From assembly GCF_020535565.1 (NCBI RefSeq), contig NZ_CP084758.1, positions 3,113,001 to 3,177,000 of the forward strand: a stretch of DNA of 64,000 bases, read 5' to 3'. This DNA comes from Shinella sp. XGS7. GTDB lineage: Bacteria > Pseudomonadota > Gammaproteobacteria > Burkholderiales > Burkholderiaceae_C. A model generated the notes under the pieces. The model did no database searches and was not told the origin of the DNA. It saw only the letters and a program-made list of their open reading frames with translations. Made by a program: the position numbers and the translations under genes. Below, piece by piece: positions 50,026 through 59,396 of the stretch (positions are counted from its first letter, which is position 1; every line of letters starts with the position of its first letter).

Positions 50026-50991
50026 ATGGATGAGGTCTTGATCGGTTCCCTGCTGGGTTCCACCCTGCGCGTGACCACGCCTCTGCTGCTGTGTGCGCTG
50101 GCGGGTCTGCTGTCCGAGCGCTCCGGCGTGATCGACCTGGGCCTGGAGGGCAAGATGCTCTTCGCGGCCTTTGCCGCCGCGGCCACGGCCAGCGTGACCC
50201 AGAGCACGGGCCTGGGCCTGATGGCGGCCATCGCCGTGGCCTGCGCGCTCTCCATGGTGCAGGGCTTTGCCTGCGTCACGCACCGCGGCGACCAGGTGGT
50301 CACCGGCGTGGCCCTGAACATGGTGGCCGCCGGCCTGACCGTGGTGCTGGGCATTGCCTGGTTCGCCCAGGGCGGCCAGACCCCGCCGGTGCCGGCCGAG
50401 GTGCGCCTGACGGGTCTGTCCACCGCCTATGCCGAGCCCCAGGCCGGCCAGTGGTTTGCCTCGGTCCTGGGCCATGGCCTGCTCAGCCACAACGCCCTGG
50501 TGTACCTGGCCTTCTTCCTGGTGGTGGCCGTGTGGTTCTTCCTGGAGCGCACCAAGCCGGGCCTGCGCCTGCGGGCGGTGGGCGAGAACCCCGCCATGGT
50601 GGATGCGGCCGGCGTCTCGGTGCCGGGCCTGCGCTACTCGGCCCTGCTGATGAACGGGGTGCTCTGCGGCCTGGCGGGCAGCTATCTGACCCTGGCGCAG
50701 AACGCCAACTTCAGCCCGAACATGACCGCGGGCCGCGGCTATATCGCGCTCGCCGCGCTCATCTTCGCCAAGTGGCGGCCGAAGAATATCCTCTTCGCCT
50801 GCCTGCTCTTCGGCTTCCTCGACGCCTTCGCCATCCGCTACCAGGGTTATGCCTTCCCGCTGATCGGCAAGGTGCCGGTACAACTGATGCAGGCGCTGCC
50901 CTATATCCTCACGGTGATCCTGCTCGCAGGCTTCATCGGCAAGGCCATTCCGCCGAAGGCCGGCGGCGTGCCCTATGTGAAGGAGCGCTGA
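50026..50991 (+). CDS. Nucleoside ABC transporter permease 2
   Basis: A 321-residue second permease of the same family: LLSERSGVIDLGLEGKMLFAA, CVTHRGDQVVTGVALNMVAAG, RTKPGLRLRAVGENPAMVDAAG and a C-terminal region that includes AGRGYIALAALIFAKWRP. From about 50700 to the stop the codons switch from CTG/GCC to CTC/GCG/CCG-AAG (for example GCGCTCGCCGCGCTCATC), an alphaproteobacterial style limited to the conserved last 95 residues. It overlaps cdd by one base (TGATG). The start has GGCTGAGGAC upstream. Confidence 0.92.
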   Translation: MDEVLIGSLLGSTLRVTTPLLLCALAGLLSERSGVIDLGLEGKMLFAAFAAAATASVTQSTGLGLMAAIAVACALSMVQGFACVTHRGDQVVTGVALNMVAAGLTVVLGIAWFAQGGQTPPVPAEVRLTGLSTAYAEPQAGQWFASVLGHGLLSHNALVYLAFFLVVAVWFFLERTKPGLRLRAVGENPAMVDAAGVSVPGLRYSALLMNGVLCGLAGSYLTLAQNANFSPNMTAGRGYIALAALIFAKWRPKNILFACLLFGFLDAFAIRYQGYAFPLIGKVPVQLMQALPYILTVILLAGFIGKAIPPKAGGVPYVKER

Positions 50992-51404
50992 TGGAGCTCA
51001 CCGAGGACCTGCGTCAGCGCCTGCTGGCCGCCGCGCTGCAGGCGCGGGCGCAGTCCTACTCGCCCTATTCGCGCTATGCCGTGGGCGCGGCCGTGCTGGA
51101 CGAGCAGGGCCGCATCCATGTGGGCGCCAATATGGAAAACGCCGCCTACCCCCAGGGCTGGTGCGCCGAGACCACGGCCCTGGCCGCCATGCGCATGGCC
51201 GGCGGCCAGCGCGCCACCGCGGTGCTGGTGTGCGGCCCCGGCCCCGAGCTCACCACGCCCTGCGGCGGCTGCCGCCAGAAGCTGCGCGAGTTCGCCGGCC
51301 CCGAGCTGCCGGTCCTGGTCGCCGATCCCGGCGGCATCCGCCAGCAATGGACCCTGGACCAGCTCCTGCCCTTCAGTTTCGGCCCCGAGCACCTCAAGCT
51401 CTGA
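50991..51404 (+). CDS. cdd: Cytidine deaminase
   Basis: A 137-residue small (homotetrameric type) cytidine deaminase that converts cytidine and deoxycytidine to uridine and deoxyuridine. The zinc site is GWCAETTALAAM (Cys ligand and catalytic Glu) plus PCGGCRQ (two Cys ligands), giving the three-cysteine form. NMENAAYPQ is the substrate-binding motif. Translation is coupled to the permease stop. Codons return to native style directly at this start. Confidence 0.95.
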   Translation: MELTEDLRQRLLAAALQARAQSYSPYSRYAVGAAVLDEQGRIHVGANMENAAYPQGWCAETTALAAMRMAGGQRATAVLVCGPGPELTTPCGGCRQKLREFAGPELPVLVADPGGIRQQWTLDQLLPFSFGPEHLKL

Positions 51405-51434
51405 GCGCCACCCCCACGCCCTAGAAAGCACACC

Positions 51435-52280
51435 ATGATCGATCACCAGACCCTGAATCCCCGCATCGAGGCCACCGTCGAGAAGCTCAAGCAACTGTTC
51501 GGCAGCGCGCCCGAGGTGGCCGTGGTGCTGGGCTCCGGCTGGGCCGGCGCGGTCAGCCATGTGGAAGAGGCCAAGCACCTGTCCTACGCCGAGCTGCCCG
51601 CCTTTCCCCAGCCCAAGGTGGAAGGCCATGTCAGCGAGATCGTGGTGGGCCGCATCGGCGCGCAGCGCGTGGTGATGCTGCGCGGCCGCGCCCACACCTA
51701 CGAGAGCGGCGACTGCACCGGCATGGCCGGCGCGCTGCGCAGCCTCAAGCGCTGGGGCGTCAAGGCCCTGCTGCAGACCAATGCCTCGGGCTCGCTGCGC
51801 TCCCACATGCCGCCGGGCAGCCTGATGCTGATCGGCGATCACATCAACGCGCCGCAGCGCTCGCCCCTGGTGGGCGAGCCCGGCAGCGAGCGCTTCGTGG
51901 ACATGAGCGCCGCCTACGACGCCGAGCTGCGCGCCGTGGCCAGGCAGATCGCCAAGCGTAACAACCAGATCGTGGGCGAGGGCACTTATGTCTGGGCCCT
52001 GGGTCCGCAGTTCGAGACCCCGGCCGAGATCCGCATGTTCGCCGCCTGGGGCGCCGACGCCGTGGGCATGAGCACCGTGCCCGAGACCATCCTGGCCCGC
52101 CATGCCGGCCTGCGCGTGATGGGCCTGGCCCTGATGACCAATATGGCCGCCGGCCTCTCCGCCGAAGCCCTGACCCATGCCCTGACTCTGCAGCAGGCCC
52201 AGGCCTCGGGCGAGCGCGCCGCGGCCTTCCTGGCCCAGGTGGTGGCCGGTCTGGCCGAGCTGCCCTCGCTGCGCGCCTGA
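51435..52280 (+). CDS. Purine nucleoside phosphorylase
   Basis: A 281-residue trimeric-type PNP (class I, PunA/XapA family), which phosphorolyses purine nucleosides to base and (deoxy)ribose 1-phosphate. VVLGSGWAGAVSHVE holds the phosphate-binding Gly-Ser, VVMLRGRAHTYESGD resembles the RGR-HxYEG motif, ALLQTNASGSL and LIGDHINA follow, and the purine site GTYVWALGPQFETPAEIRMF and AVGMSTVPE complete the pattern. The start ATG has AGAAAG upstream. The gene lies 30 bp after cdd and 2 bp before deoC. Confidence 0.93.
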   Translation: MIDHQTLNPRIEATVEKLKQLFGSAPEVAVVLGSGWAGAVSHVEEAKHLSYAELPAFPQPKVEGHVSEIVVGRIGAQRVVMLRGRAHTYESGDCTGMAGALRSLKRWGVKALLQTNASGSLRSHMPPGSLMLIGDHINAPQRSPLVGEPGSERFVDMSAAYDAELRAVARQIAKRNNQIVGEGTYVWALGPQFETPAEIRMFAAWGADAVGMSTVPETILARHAGLRVMGLALMTNMAAGLSAEALTHALTLQQAQASGERAAAFLAQVVAGLAELPSLRA

Positions 52281-52282
52281 GC

Positions 52283-53053
52283 ATGGAACAGCGCAGCCTG
52301 CTGACGGCCGCCCGCCAGGCCCTGGCCTGCCTGGACCTGACCAGCCTGAACGAGGCGGACAGCGCGGCCGATATCGCCGCCCTGTGCGCCCGGGCCCAGA
52401 CGCCCTTCGGCCCCGTGGCCGCCGTCTGCGTGTGGCCGCGCTTCGTGGCCCAGGCGCGTGCGGCCCTGCCGCCCGGCATCAAGGTGGCGGCCGTGGCCGA
52501 CTTCCCGGACGGCGCCCTGGACCTGCCGCGCGCCCTGGCCGATATCGCCAGCATCGCCCAGGCCGGGGGCGACGAGGTGGACGTGGTCCTGCCCTACAAA
52601 GCCCTGATGGCCGGCCAGCGCAGCGAGGTGGCCGAGTTCCTGGCCGAGGTGCGCCACGCCAGCCGCCCGCTCACGCTCAAGGTCATTCTGGAAAGCGGCG
52701 AGCTGGCCACGCCCGAGCTGATCCGCGAGGCCAGCCGTCTGTCCCTGGCGGCCGGCGCGGACTTCATCAAGACCAGCACCGGCAAGAGCCCCGTCTCGGC
52801 CACGCCCGAGGCCGCGGCCGCCATGCTGCAGGAGATCCAGGCCAGCGGCCTGGCGCATGCCGGCTTCAAGGCCAGCGGCGGCATCCGCAGCGTGGCCGAG
52901 GCCCGCGTCTACCTGGACCTGGCGGCCCAGACCCTGGGCGAGGCGGCCCTGCAGCCGCAGCGCCTGCGCTTTGGCGCCAGCGGCCTGCTCAATGACATCC
53001 TGGCCCAGCTCTCGGGTCAGGCGCCGGCGGCGGCGTCCGGCAGCGGCTACTGA
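52283..53053 (+). CDS. deoC: Deoxyribose-phosphate aldolase
   Basis: A 256-residue class I aldolase that splits deoxyribose 5-phosphate to glyceraldehyde 3-phosphate and acetaldehyde. The Schiff-base lysine lies in FIKTSTGKSP; other motifs are VCVWPRF (for the VCV-P start of strand 1), VAAVADFPDG, GGDEVDVVLPY, LKVILESGEL and GFKASGGIRS. The length is normal. It follows the phosphorylase by 2 bp and so is tightly coupled. No deoB (phosphopentomutase) is in the operon, so that step would need a gene elsewhere. Confidence 0.95.
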   Translation: MEQRSLLTAARQALACLDLTSLNEADSAADIAALCARAQTPFGPVAAVCVWPRFVAQARAALPPGIKVAAVADFPDGALDLPRALADIASIAQAGGDEVDVVLPYKALMAGQRSEVAEFLAEVRHASRPLTLKVILESGELATPELIREASRLSLAAGADFIKTSTGKSPVSATPEAAAAMLQEIQASGLAHAGFKASGGIRSVAEARVYLDLAAQTLGEAALQPQRLRFGASGLLNDILAQLSGQAPAAASGSGY

Positions 53054-53085
53054 GCTCACCCACCTCATCAGCAAAGGAGCCGCCC

Positions 53086-54405
53086 ATGCTGGCTCAGGAA
53101 ATCATCCGCACCAAGCGCGAGGGCCAGGTCTTGTCCGAGCCCCAGATCCAGGCCTTTGTGCGCGGCCTGGTGGACGGCAGCTGGAGCGAGGGCCAGGTGG
53201 CGGCCCTGGGCATGGCGGTGTTCCTGCGCGGCATGGGCCGTGAGGAATGCGTGGCCCTGACCCGGGCCATGATGCATTCGGGCCGGGTGCTGGCCTGGCC
53301 GGACATGCCCGGCCCGGTGCTGGACAAGCATTCCAGCGGCGGCGTGGGCGACAAGGTCAGCCTGATGCTGGCGCCCCTGGTGGCGGCCTGCGGCGGCTAT
53401 GTGCCCATGATTGCCGGCCGCGGCCTGGGCCACACCGGCGGCACGGTGGACAAGCTGGAGGCCATTCCGGGCTATCGCAGCACGCCGAGCCCGGCCGAGT
53501 TCGACCGCCTGGTGCGCGAGCTGGGCTGCGCCATCATCGGCCAGACGGCCGATCTGGCCCCGGCCGACAAGCGCTTCTACGCGGTGCGCGATGTCACGGC
53601 CACGGTGGAGAGCGTGCCCCTGATCACCGCCTCCATCCTGTCCAAGAAGCTGGCCGCCGGCCTGCAGGGCCTGGCCATGGATGTGAAGTGGGGCAATGGC
53701 GCCTTTGCCGACAGCCCGGCCATGGCCCAGGAGCTGGCCGAGAGCATCGTGGCCGTGGCCCGCGGCGCGGGCATGCCCACCCGCGCCCTGATCACGGACA
53801 TGAACCAGGTGCTGGGCCGCGAAGTGGGCAATGCCCTGGAGATCCACGAGACCATTGCCTACCTCAAGGGCGAGGGCCCGCGCGAGCCGCGCCTGCATGA
53901 GGTGACCCTGGCCCTGGCCAGCGAGATGCTGCTGATGGGCGGCCTGGCGGCCGACGCAAGCCAGGCCCGCGCCCGCCTGCAGCAGGCCCTGGACAGCGGC
54001 GCCGCGGCCGAGAAGTTCGCCCGCATGGTGGCGGCCCTAGGCGGCCCGGCCGATCTGCTGGAGCGGCCCGCGGCCTGGCTGCCGGAGGCGCCGGTGCTGC
54101 GCCCCGTGCCCGCGCCGCGCGCGGGGCGTCTGCTGAGCCAGCGCACGCGCGAGATCGGCCTGGCCGTGGTGGAGCTGGGGGGAGGGCGGCGCCAGCCGGG
54201 CGACCCGCTGGACATGCGCGTGGGCTTCTCGGGCATGCGCGCCCTGGGCGAGAGTCTGGAGGCGGGCGAGCCCCTGGCCTGGGTGCATGCGGGCAGCGAG
54301 CGCGATGCCGAGCGCGCCGTGGCGGCCCTGCTGGCGGCCTGCGAGCTGGGCGAGGCCCAGGCGCCCTGGCAGGCCCGGCCCCTGGTGGCGGCGCGGGTCG
54401 AATAA
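53086..54405 (+). CDS. deoA: Thymidine phosphorylase
   Basis: A 439-residue pyrimidine nucleoside phosphorylase. The phosphate- and base-binding motif KHSSGGVGDKVSLMLAPLVAACG, GRGLGHTGGTVDKLEAIPGY, and the KKLAAGLQGLAMDVKWGNGAF region are typical of DeoA. The C-terminal alpha/beta domain includes LSQRTREIGLAVVELGGGRR. AAAGGAG lies 6-12 nt before the ATG. It is the last gene of the salvage operon; trmB follows 36 bp later. Confidence 0.95.
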   Translation: MLAQEIIRTKREGQVLSEPQIQAFVRGLVDGSWSEGQVAALGMAVFLRGMGREECVALTRAMMHSGRVLAWPDMPGPVLDKHSSGGVGDKVSLMLAPLVAACGGYVPMIAGRGLGHTGGTVDKLEAIPGYRSTPSPAEFDRLVRELGCAIIGQTADLAPADKRFYAVRDVTATVESVPLITASILSKKLAAGLQGLAMDVKWGNGAFADSPAMAQELAESIVAVARGAGMPTRALITDMNQVLGREVGNALEIHETIAYLKGEGPREPRLHEVTLALASEMLLMGGLAADASQARARLQQALDSGAAAEKFARMVAALGGPADLLERPAAWLPEAPVLRPVPAPRAGRLLSQRTREIGLAVVELGGGRRQPGDPLDMRVGFSGMRALGESLEAGEPLAWVHAGSERDAERAVAALLAACELGEAQAPWQARPLVAARVE

Positions 54406-54441
54406 AATCGCGCCCCTTTCCCGATTCCCTTCCCGCCTCCC

Positions 54442-55164
54442 ATGTCCGACAAGCCCGAGCTGCCGCAAGACTCCACCGTTGAGCCGGCCGTCCCCGTCAA
54501 GCGCGCCATCAAGAGCTTTGTGGTGCGCGCCGGCCGCATGGGCACGGGCCAGATCAAGGCCCTGGCCGAGCTGGGCCCGCGCTTTGTGCTGCCCTACCAG
54601 GCCGGCCAGCGCCTGGACCCGCAGGCCGTGTTCGGCCGCCAGGCGCCCCTGGTGCTGGAGATCGGCTTTGGCATGGGCGGGGCCACGGCCCAGATCGCCC
54701 AGACCCTGCCCGACCATGACTTCATCGGCTGCGAGGTGCATGAGCCCGGCGTGGGCGCCCTGCTCAAGCTGATCGGCGAGCAGGACATCCCGAACATCCG
54801 CATCTTCCAGCACGACGCGGTGGAGGTGCTGGAACAGATGATCGCCCCCGACTCCCTGGCCGGCGTGCACATCTTCTTCCCCGATCCCTGGCACAAGAAG
54901 CGCCACAACAAGCGCCGCCTGATCCAGCCCGAGTTCGTGGCCAAGCTGGTCAAGCACATCCGCCCCGGCGGCTATCTGCACTGCGCCACCGACTGGGAGC
55001 CCTATGCCCAGCAGATGCTGGAGGTGCTTTCGGCCGAGCCCAGCCTGGTCAACAGCGCCGAGGGCTATGCCGAGAAGCCAGCCTACCGGCCCCTGACCAA
55101 GTTCGAAAACCGCGGCCTCAAGCTGGGTCACGGCGTCTGGGACTTGGTCTTCAAGCGCCGCTGA
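54442..55164 (+). CDS. trmB: tRNA (guanine-N7-)-methyltransferase
   Basis: A 240-residue SAM-dependent enzyme that makes m7G46 in tRNA. Motif I is [17 protein letters not shown], then [16 protein letters not shown], the [18 protein letters not shown] catalytic loop and a closing [11 protein letters not shown] that matches the TKFE(x)RG signature. The N-terminal 40 residues are charged, as is common. ATG at 54442 after TTCCCGCCTCCC, which is not a good ribosome-binding site. Confidence 0.95.
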   Translation: MSDKPELPQDSTVEPAVPVKRAIKSFVVRAGRMGTGQIKALAELGPRFVLPYQAGQRLDPQAVFGRQAPLVLEIGFGMGGATAQIAQTLPDHDFIGCEVHEPGVGALLKLIGEQDIPNIRIFQHDAVEVLEQMIAPDSLAGVHIFFPDPWHKKRHNKRRLIQPEFVAKLVKHIRPGGYLHCATDWEPYAQQMLEVLSAEPSLVNSAEGYAEKPAYRPLTKFENRGLKLGHGVWDLVFKRR

Positions 55165-55178
55165 TAGAGTCGCGCTCC

Positions 55179-56414
55179 ATGAGCGAATCCACACAACTGG
55201 CCGGCAAGCATGTGCTGCTGGGCCTCTCGGGCGGCGTGGCCTGCTACAAGGCGGCCGAGCTGACGCGTCTGCTGGTGAAGGCCGGCGCCACGGTGCAGGT
55301 GATGATGAGCGAGGCGGCCACGCAGTTCATCACGCCGGTCACCATGCAGGCCCTGTCCAACCAGCCGGTGCTGCTGAGCCAGTGGGATGCGCGCGAGCCC
55401 AACAATATGGCCCACATCAACGCCACCCGCGCGGCCGATGTGATGCTGGTGGCGCCGGCCAGCGCCGACTTCATCGCCAAGCTGGCGCAGGGCAGGGCGG
55501 ACGAGCTGCTGAGCCTCACCGCCCTGGCGCGCCCCGCCGAGCGCTGCGCCCTGCTGGTGGCCCCGGCCATGAACCGCGAGATGTGGGCCCACCCGGCCAC
55601 CCAGCGCAATGTGGCCCAGATCCGCGCCGACGGCGCCCAGGTGCTTGGCCCGGGCTCTGGCGAGCAGGCCTGTGGCGAAATCGGTAACGGCCGTATGCTG
55701 GAGGCCGAGGAGCTGCGCGACGCCCTGATCGCGCATTTCCAGCCCAAGCGCCTGGCCGGCAAGAAGCTGCTGATCACGGCCGGCCCCACCTTCGAGCCCA
55801 TCGATCCGGTGCGCGGCATCACCAATCTCTCCAGCGGCAAGATGGGCTTTGCCATCGCCCGCGCCGCGGCCGAGGCCGGTGCCGAGGTCACCCTGGTGGC
55901 GGGCCCCGTGCACCTGCCCACGCCGCGCGGCGTGCGCCGCCTCGATGTGCAGACGGCGCAGCAGATGTTCGACGCGGTGCTGCCCCTGGCGCCCCAGCAG
56001 GACATCGTGGTGGCCACCGCGGCCGTGGCCGACTGGCGCCCGGCGCAGATGAACGCGCACAAGATCAAGAAGAAGGACGGCGGCAAGGCCGCGCCGGTCT
56101 TCGAGCTGACCGAGAACCCCGACATCCTGGCCGCCGTGTCCGCCAGCGTGGACCCGGCCAAGACCTTCTGCGTGGGCTTTGCCGCCGAGAGCCAGGACCT
56201 GGCCAAGCATGCGCGCGAGAAGCTGGAGCGCAAGCGCGTGCCCCTGATCGTGGGCAATCTGGGTCCGGCCACCTTCGGCCGCGACGACAACGCCCTGCTG
56301 CTGGTGGACGCCCAGGGCGAGCGCGAGCTGCCCCATAACGACAAGCTCAGCCTGGCGCGCGAACTGCTGCGCGATGTGGCCGAGCGCATTGCCAAAGCAA
56401 GAACGACCGCATGA
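55179..56414 (+). CDS. coaBC: Bifunctional phosphopantothenoylcysteine decarboxylase / phosphopantothenate-cysteine ligase
   Basis: A 411-residue flavoprotein fusion for coenzyme A synthesis. CoaC part (1-190): [40 protein letters not shown], the substrate-recognition PAMNREMW and a flexible [15 protein letters not shown] clamp. CoaB part (190-411): [50 protein letters not shown] and CVGFAAES. All key residues are visible. It overlaps dut by 4 nt (ATGA). Confidence 0.96.
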   Translation: MSESTQLAGKHVLLGLSGGVACYKAAELTRLLVKAGATVQVMMSEAATQFITPVTMQALSNQPVLLSQWDAREPNNMAHINATRAADVMLVAPASADFIAKLAQGRADELLSLTALARPAERCALLVAPAMNREMWAHPATQRNVAQIRADGAQVLGPGSGEQACGEIGNGRMLEAEELRDALIAHFQPKRLAGKKLLITAGPTFEPIDPVRGITNLSSGKMGFAIARAAAEAGAEVTLVAGPVHLPTPRGVRRLDVQTAQQMFDAVLPLAPQQDIVVATAAVADWRPAQMNAHKIKKKDGGKAAPVFELTENPDILAAVSASVDPAKTFCVGFAAESQDLAKHAREKLERKRVPLIVGNLGPATFGRDDNALLLVDAQGERELPHNDKLSLARELLRDVAERIAKARTTA

Positions 56415-56869
56415 CCACCACGCTTGTTGACCTGAAAGTGCTCGATGCCCGCATGGCCGAGCAGCTGCCTGCCTATGCCACGCCCGGCGCTGCCGGCCTG
56501 GACCTGCGCGCCTGCCTGGACCAGGCCCTGAGCCTGGAGCCCGGCCAGACCACGCTGATCCCCACGGGCCTGGCCATCCACATCAACGACCCCGGTCTGG
56601 CTGCCCTGATCCTGCCGCGCTCGGGCCTGGGCCACAAGCACGGCATCGTGCTGGGCAATCTGGTGGGCCTGATCGACTCGGACTACCAGGGCCAGCTGAT
56701 GGTCAGCTGCTGGAACCGCGGCCAGACGGCGTTCGTGATCCAGCCCATGGAGCGCATCGCCCAGCTGGTGCTGGTGCCGGTGGTGCAGGCGGCCTTCCGG
56801 CGCGTCGAGGCCTTTGACGACGCCTCCTCACGCGGTGAAGGCGGATTTGGTTCCACAGGCAAGGCCTGA
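56411..56869 (+). CDS. dut: dUTP diphosphatase
   Basis: A 152-residue trimeric dUTPase that converts dUTP to dUMP. The five motifs are visible: [45 protein letters not shown] and the C-terminal [10 protein letters not shown]. It overlaps the coaBC stop. The 90 bp after it, to the convergent FKBP gene, hold a CTTGAGGGGGCGCGCG-type repeat-rich tail but no clear terminator. Confidence 0.96.
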   Translation: MTTTLVDLKVLDARMAEQLPAYATPGAAGLDLRACLDQALSLEPGQTTLIPTGLAIHINDPGLAALILPRSGLGHKHGIVLGNLVGLIDSDYQGQLMVSCWNRGQTAFVIQPMERIAQLVLVPVVQAAFRRVEAFDDASSRGEGGFGSTGKA

Positions 56870-56959
56870 GCGGCATTGACCGAGCGGGGCGCGAGGTCCG
56901 GCTTTGCCCGGGCCTTCGGGCCCGCCCCCTTGAGGGGGCGCGCGAAGCGTGTAGGGGGG

Positions 56960-57481
56960 TTAGTGCAGCGGCTCGTCCGGCGGCGCGCCACTCACCACGC
57001 TGAACACCGTCTCGCCGACGCTGCCTTCGCGGATCTCGGCCTCGGTGGCCTCGCGCACATCGCGCACACGCAGATGCATGCGCAGGCCCATGCCGGCCAG
57101 CGGGTGGTTGCCGTCCAGCACCACATGCTCGGGATAGACCTCGGTGACGGTGTAGACCACGTCCTGAGGCATGCCCTCGCTGGCCGCGCCCTCGGGCAGG
57201 CCTTCGAACTGCATGCCCTCGCTGACGTTCTCGGGCATCACGGCGCGGGCTTCGAAGCAGACCAGCTCGGAGCGGTAGTCGCCGAAGGCTTCCTCGGGGT
57301 CCAGCGCTACGCTGGTCTCGAAACCGATCTCCTGGCCGGCCAGCACCTGCTCGACTTTGGCGAAGAGGTCATCGCCGCCGAAAAAAAATTCCATGGCTTC
57401 GCTCAGCTCGTCGATCAGCTGGCCTTGGGCGTCCTCGAGTCTCCAGCTCAGGGAGACGACGCAGGGGGAAGAAATTAGCAT
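56960..57481 (-). CDS. FKBP-type peptidyl-prolyl isomerase (SlyD-like)
   Basis: A 173-residue SlyD-type isomerase/chaperone: an FKBP half (SLSWRLEDAQGQLIDEL, FFFGGDDLFAKVEQVLAGQE), an inserted flap (about 75-135) and a return strand with VVLDGNHPLAGMGLRMHLRVRDVREA, which is the SlyD signature NHPLAG. It lacks the His/Cys-rich metal-binding tail of E. coli SlyD and ends DEPLH. The ATG at 57481 is chosen because the family sequence begins shortly after it; the upstream frame has no such character. It is divergent from the oxygenase gene. Confidence 0.88.
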   Translation of the reverse strand: MLISSPCVVSLSWRLEDAQGQLIDELSEAMEFFFGGDDLFAKVEQVLAGQEIGFETSVALDPEEAFGDYRSELVCFEARAVMPENVSEGMQFEGLPEGAASEGMPQDVVYTVTEVYPEHVVLDGNHPLAGMGLRMHLRVRDVREATEAEIREGSVGETVFSVVSGAPPDEPLH

Positions 57482-57603
57482 GGGCGGAATGATCGCATAA
57501 GGCCGACATCGGGCTGGCGGCCCGGCGCCGCGACAGGTGTTTGCGCCAGCGCAGAGTGCGGCCTGTCGGACGCGGCGCGGCATAGCGGAGAATGCCGGCC
57601 ATC

Positions 57604-58722
57604 ATGATCGATATCGCGCAAGCCACGCCGCTGCTGGGCGGCCTCTCCCCCGAACAATTCATGCGCCGGCACTGGCAGAAAAAGCCCTTGCTGGTGCGCC
57701 AGGCCCTGCCGGGCATCCAGGCCCCGGCCACGCGCAGCGAGCTGGCCCAGCTGGCCGCCAGCGAAGATGTGGAGGCCCGCCTGGTCAGTGCCTTCGACGG
57801 GCGCTGGGCCCTGCGTCACGGCCCGGTGGCCAAGCTGCCGCCGTTTTCCAAGCCCGGCTGGACCCTCCTGGTGCAGGGTCTGGATCTGCATGTGCCGGCC
57901 GCGCACGAGCTGCTGAGCCGCTTTCGCTTCGTGCCCGAGGCGCGCCTGGACGATCTGATGATCTCCTACGCCTCGGACGGCGGCGGCGTGGGACCGCATT
58001 TCGACTCCTACGACGTCTTCCTGATCCAGGTGCAGGGGCGCCGGCGCTGGCGCATTGCGCCGCAGAAGGACGCGGTGCTGCGCGACGATGTGCCGCTCAA
58101 GATCATCGCCAACTTCAAGCCCGAGCAGGACTTCGTGCTGGAGCCGGGCGACATGCTCTACCTCCCGCCCGGCTGGGCCCATGACGGCGTGGCCGTGGGC
58201 GGCGATTGCATGACCTGCTCGGTGGGCTTTCGCTCGCCCTGGCAGGCCGATCTGGCGCGCGAGCTGCTGCCGCGTCTGACGGATGAGGAGCCGCGCGGCA
58301 ACCGCATGTATGTGGACCCGCGCCAGACCGCCACCACCACGCCGGGCCTGGTGCCCGAGGCCCTGGTGGAATTCGCGCGCGCCGCGGCCGAGCGTGCGCT
58401 CAAGGAGCCCCTGGCCCTGGAGCGGGCCCTGGGTGAGGCGCTGACCGAGCCCAAGCCCAAGGTCTTCTTCCAGATCGGCGAGCCCTTGCCCGAGGGCTGC
58501 GGCGCGGCGCTCGATGCACGCAGCCGCATGATGTACGACCGCGCCCACATCTTCATCAACGGCGAGTCCTACCGTGCCGCCGGCCGTGATGCGCGTTTGA
58601 TGCGCGTGCTGGCCGACCGCCGCCGCCTGAGCGCGGCCCAGGTGGCCCAGCTCTCGCCGGGCGCGCGTGAGTTGCTGGACCAGTGGACCGAGGATGGCTG
58701 GGTGCAGGCCCAGGCGCTCTGA
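57604..58722 (+). CDS. JmjC-type ribosomal protein hydroxylase (RoxA/YcfD family)
   Basis: A 372-residue 2-oxoglutarate/Fe(II) oxygenase of the cupin-JmjC ROX family; E. coli YcfD hydroxylates an Arg of ribosomal protein L16. FMRRHWQKKPLLVRQALPG is the N-terminal family motif. The iron ligands are His132-x-Asp134 (GPHFDSYDVF) and His193 (GWAHDGVAV), with RRRWRIAPQ following the first. The C-terminal part (about 230-372) is a dimerisation/winged-helix region. The ATG at 57604 is preferred to one at 57592. Substrate by homology only. Confidence 0.9.
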   Translation: MIDIAQATPLLGGLSPEQFMRRHWQKKPLLVRQALPGIQAPATRSELAQLAASEDVEARLVSAFDGRWALRHGPVAKLPPFSKPGWTLLVQGLDLHVPAAHELLSRFRFVPEARLDDLMISYASDGGGVGPHFDSYDVFLIQVQGRRRWRIAPQKDAVLRDDVPLKIIANFKPEQDFVLEPGDMLYLPPGWAHDGVAVGGDCMTCSVGFRSPWQADLARELLPRLTDEEPRGNRMYVDPRQTATTTPGLVPEALVEFARAAAERALKEPLALERALGEALTEPKPKVFFQIGEPLPEGCGAALDARSRMMYDRAHIFINGESYRAAGRDARLMRVLADRRRLSAAQVAQLSPGARELLDQWTEDGWVQAQAL

Positions 58723-58743
58723 ACTTTGGCGAGGGAGGCCCGC

Positions 58744-59232
58744 ATGCTGCAGGAAGGTGTGATCAGCGGCCGTGAGGCCTGGCGTGCGGCCTTGGCCGAG
58801 TGTCTGCAGCACGCGGCCCGGCAGGGCTGCCGCGAGCTCTGGGCCTGGGATGCGGACTTCAGGGCCTGGCCGCTCTCGTGCCCCGAGGTGCTGGAGGCGC
58901 TCAGGCAATGGGCGCTGCCGCACCGGCGTCTGCGCCTGCTGGCCCAGGAGTACGAGGGCCTGCGCCGCGTGCATCCGCGCTTTGTGGCCTGGCGCCAGCA
59001 CTGGGACCATGTGATCGAGGCCCGCGCCTATCTGCCAGAGGACTTGAGCGGCGGCGGCCCTCAGGGGCTGCTGCTGGGCCAGGGCCTGTTCAGCCTGCGT
59101 TTGCTCGATGCCACCCAGGCCCGCGGGGCTTATTCCGTACGCCCTGCGGACGAAATGGCGGCCCGCGAAGCTTTTGATGCGGTTTGGCAACGATCGTGCG
59201 AATCGTTCGCAGCAAGCACTCTGGGCCTGTAA
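58744..59232 (+). CDS. Conserved hypothetical protein (DUF7931-like)
   Basis: A 162-residue soluble protein downstream of the oxygenase (21 bp). It is mostly alpha/beta, with ELWAWDADFRAWPLSCPEVLE, LPHRRLRLLAQEYEGLRRVHPRF and WRQHWDHVIEARAYLPED; the arrangement of His and Asp recalls a phospholipase-D-like half-fold. GAGGGAGG lies 5-12 nt before the ATG at 58744 and decides the start over an upstream TTG. No function is known. Its position suggests co-transcription with the roxA-type gene. Confidence 0.75.
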   Translation: MLQEGVISGREAWRAALAECLQHAARQGCRELWAWDADFRAWPLSCPEVLEALRQWALPHRRLRLLAQEYEGLRRVHPRFVAWRQHWDHVIEARAYLPEDLSGGGPQGLLLGQGLFSLRLLDATQARGAYSVRPADEMAAREAFDAVWQRSCESFAASTLGL

Positions 59233-59252
59233 GGAGTTTCCCCGCTTGCGGA

Positions 59253-59258
59253 TATACT
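59253..59258 (+). promoter_or_regulatory. Possible -10 element upstream of the Ala-rich lipoprotein
   Basis: TATACT lies in the 164-bp gap between the gene ending at 59232 and the lipoprotein at 59397. A clear -35 was not found. The leader would be about 130 nt, and it contains AT-rich stretches (TGAATTACCGGTAATTGAATC) with a small palindrome, ATTACCGGTAAT. Confidence 0.4.
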
Positions 59259-59396
59259 AGTGGGCTAGGCGATGGAAGCGCTCGAGGTTTCCGCGTCTTG
59301 TCTACTGAGGCGCCCCGACGGTTTATCGGTGATTGATCGGGAGGAGGGGCCTCATGAATTACCGGTAATTGAATCTTCGTCTATCTGAGGACACCT

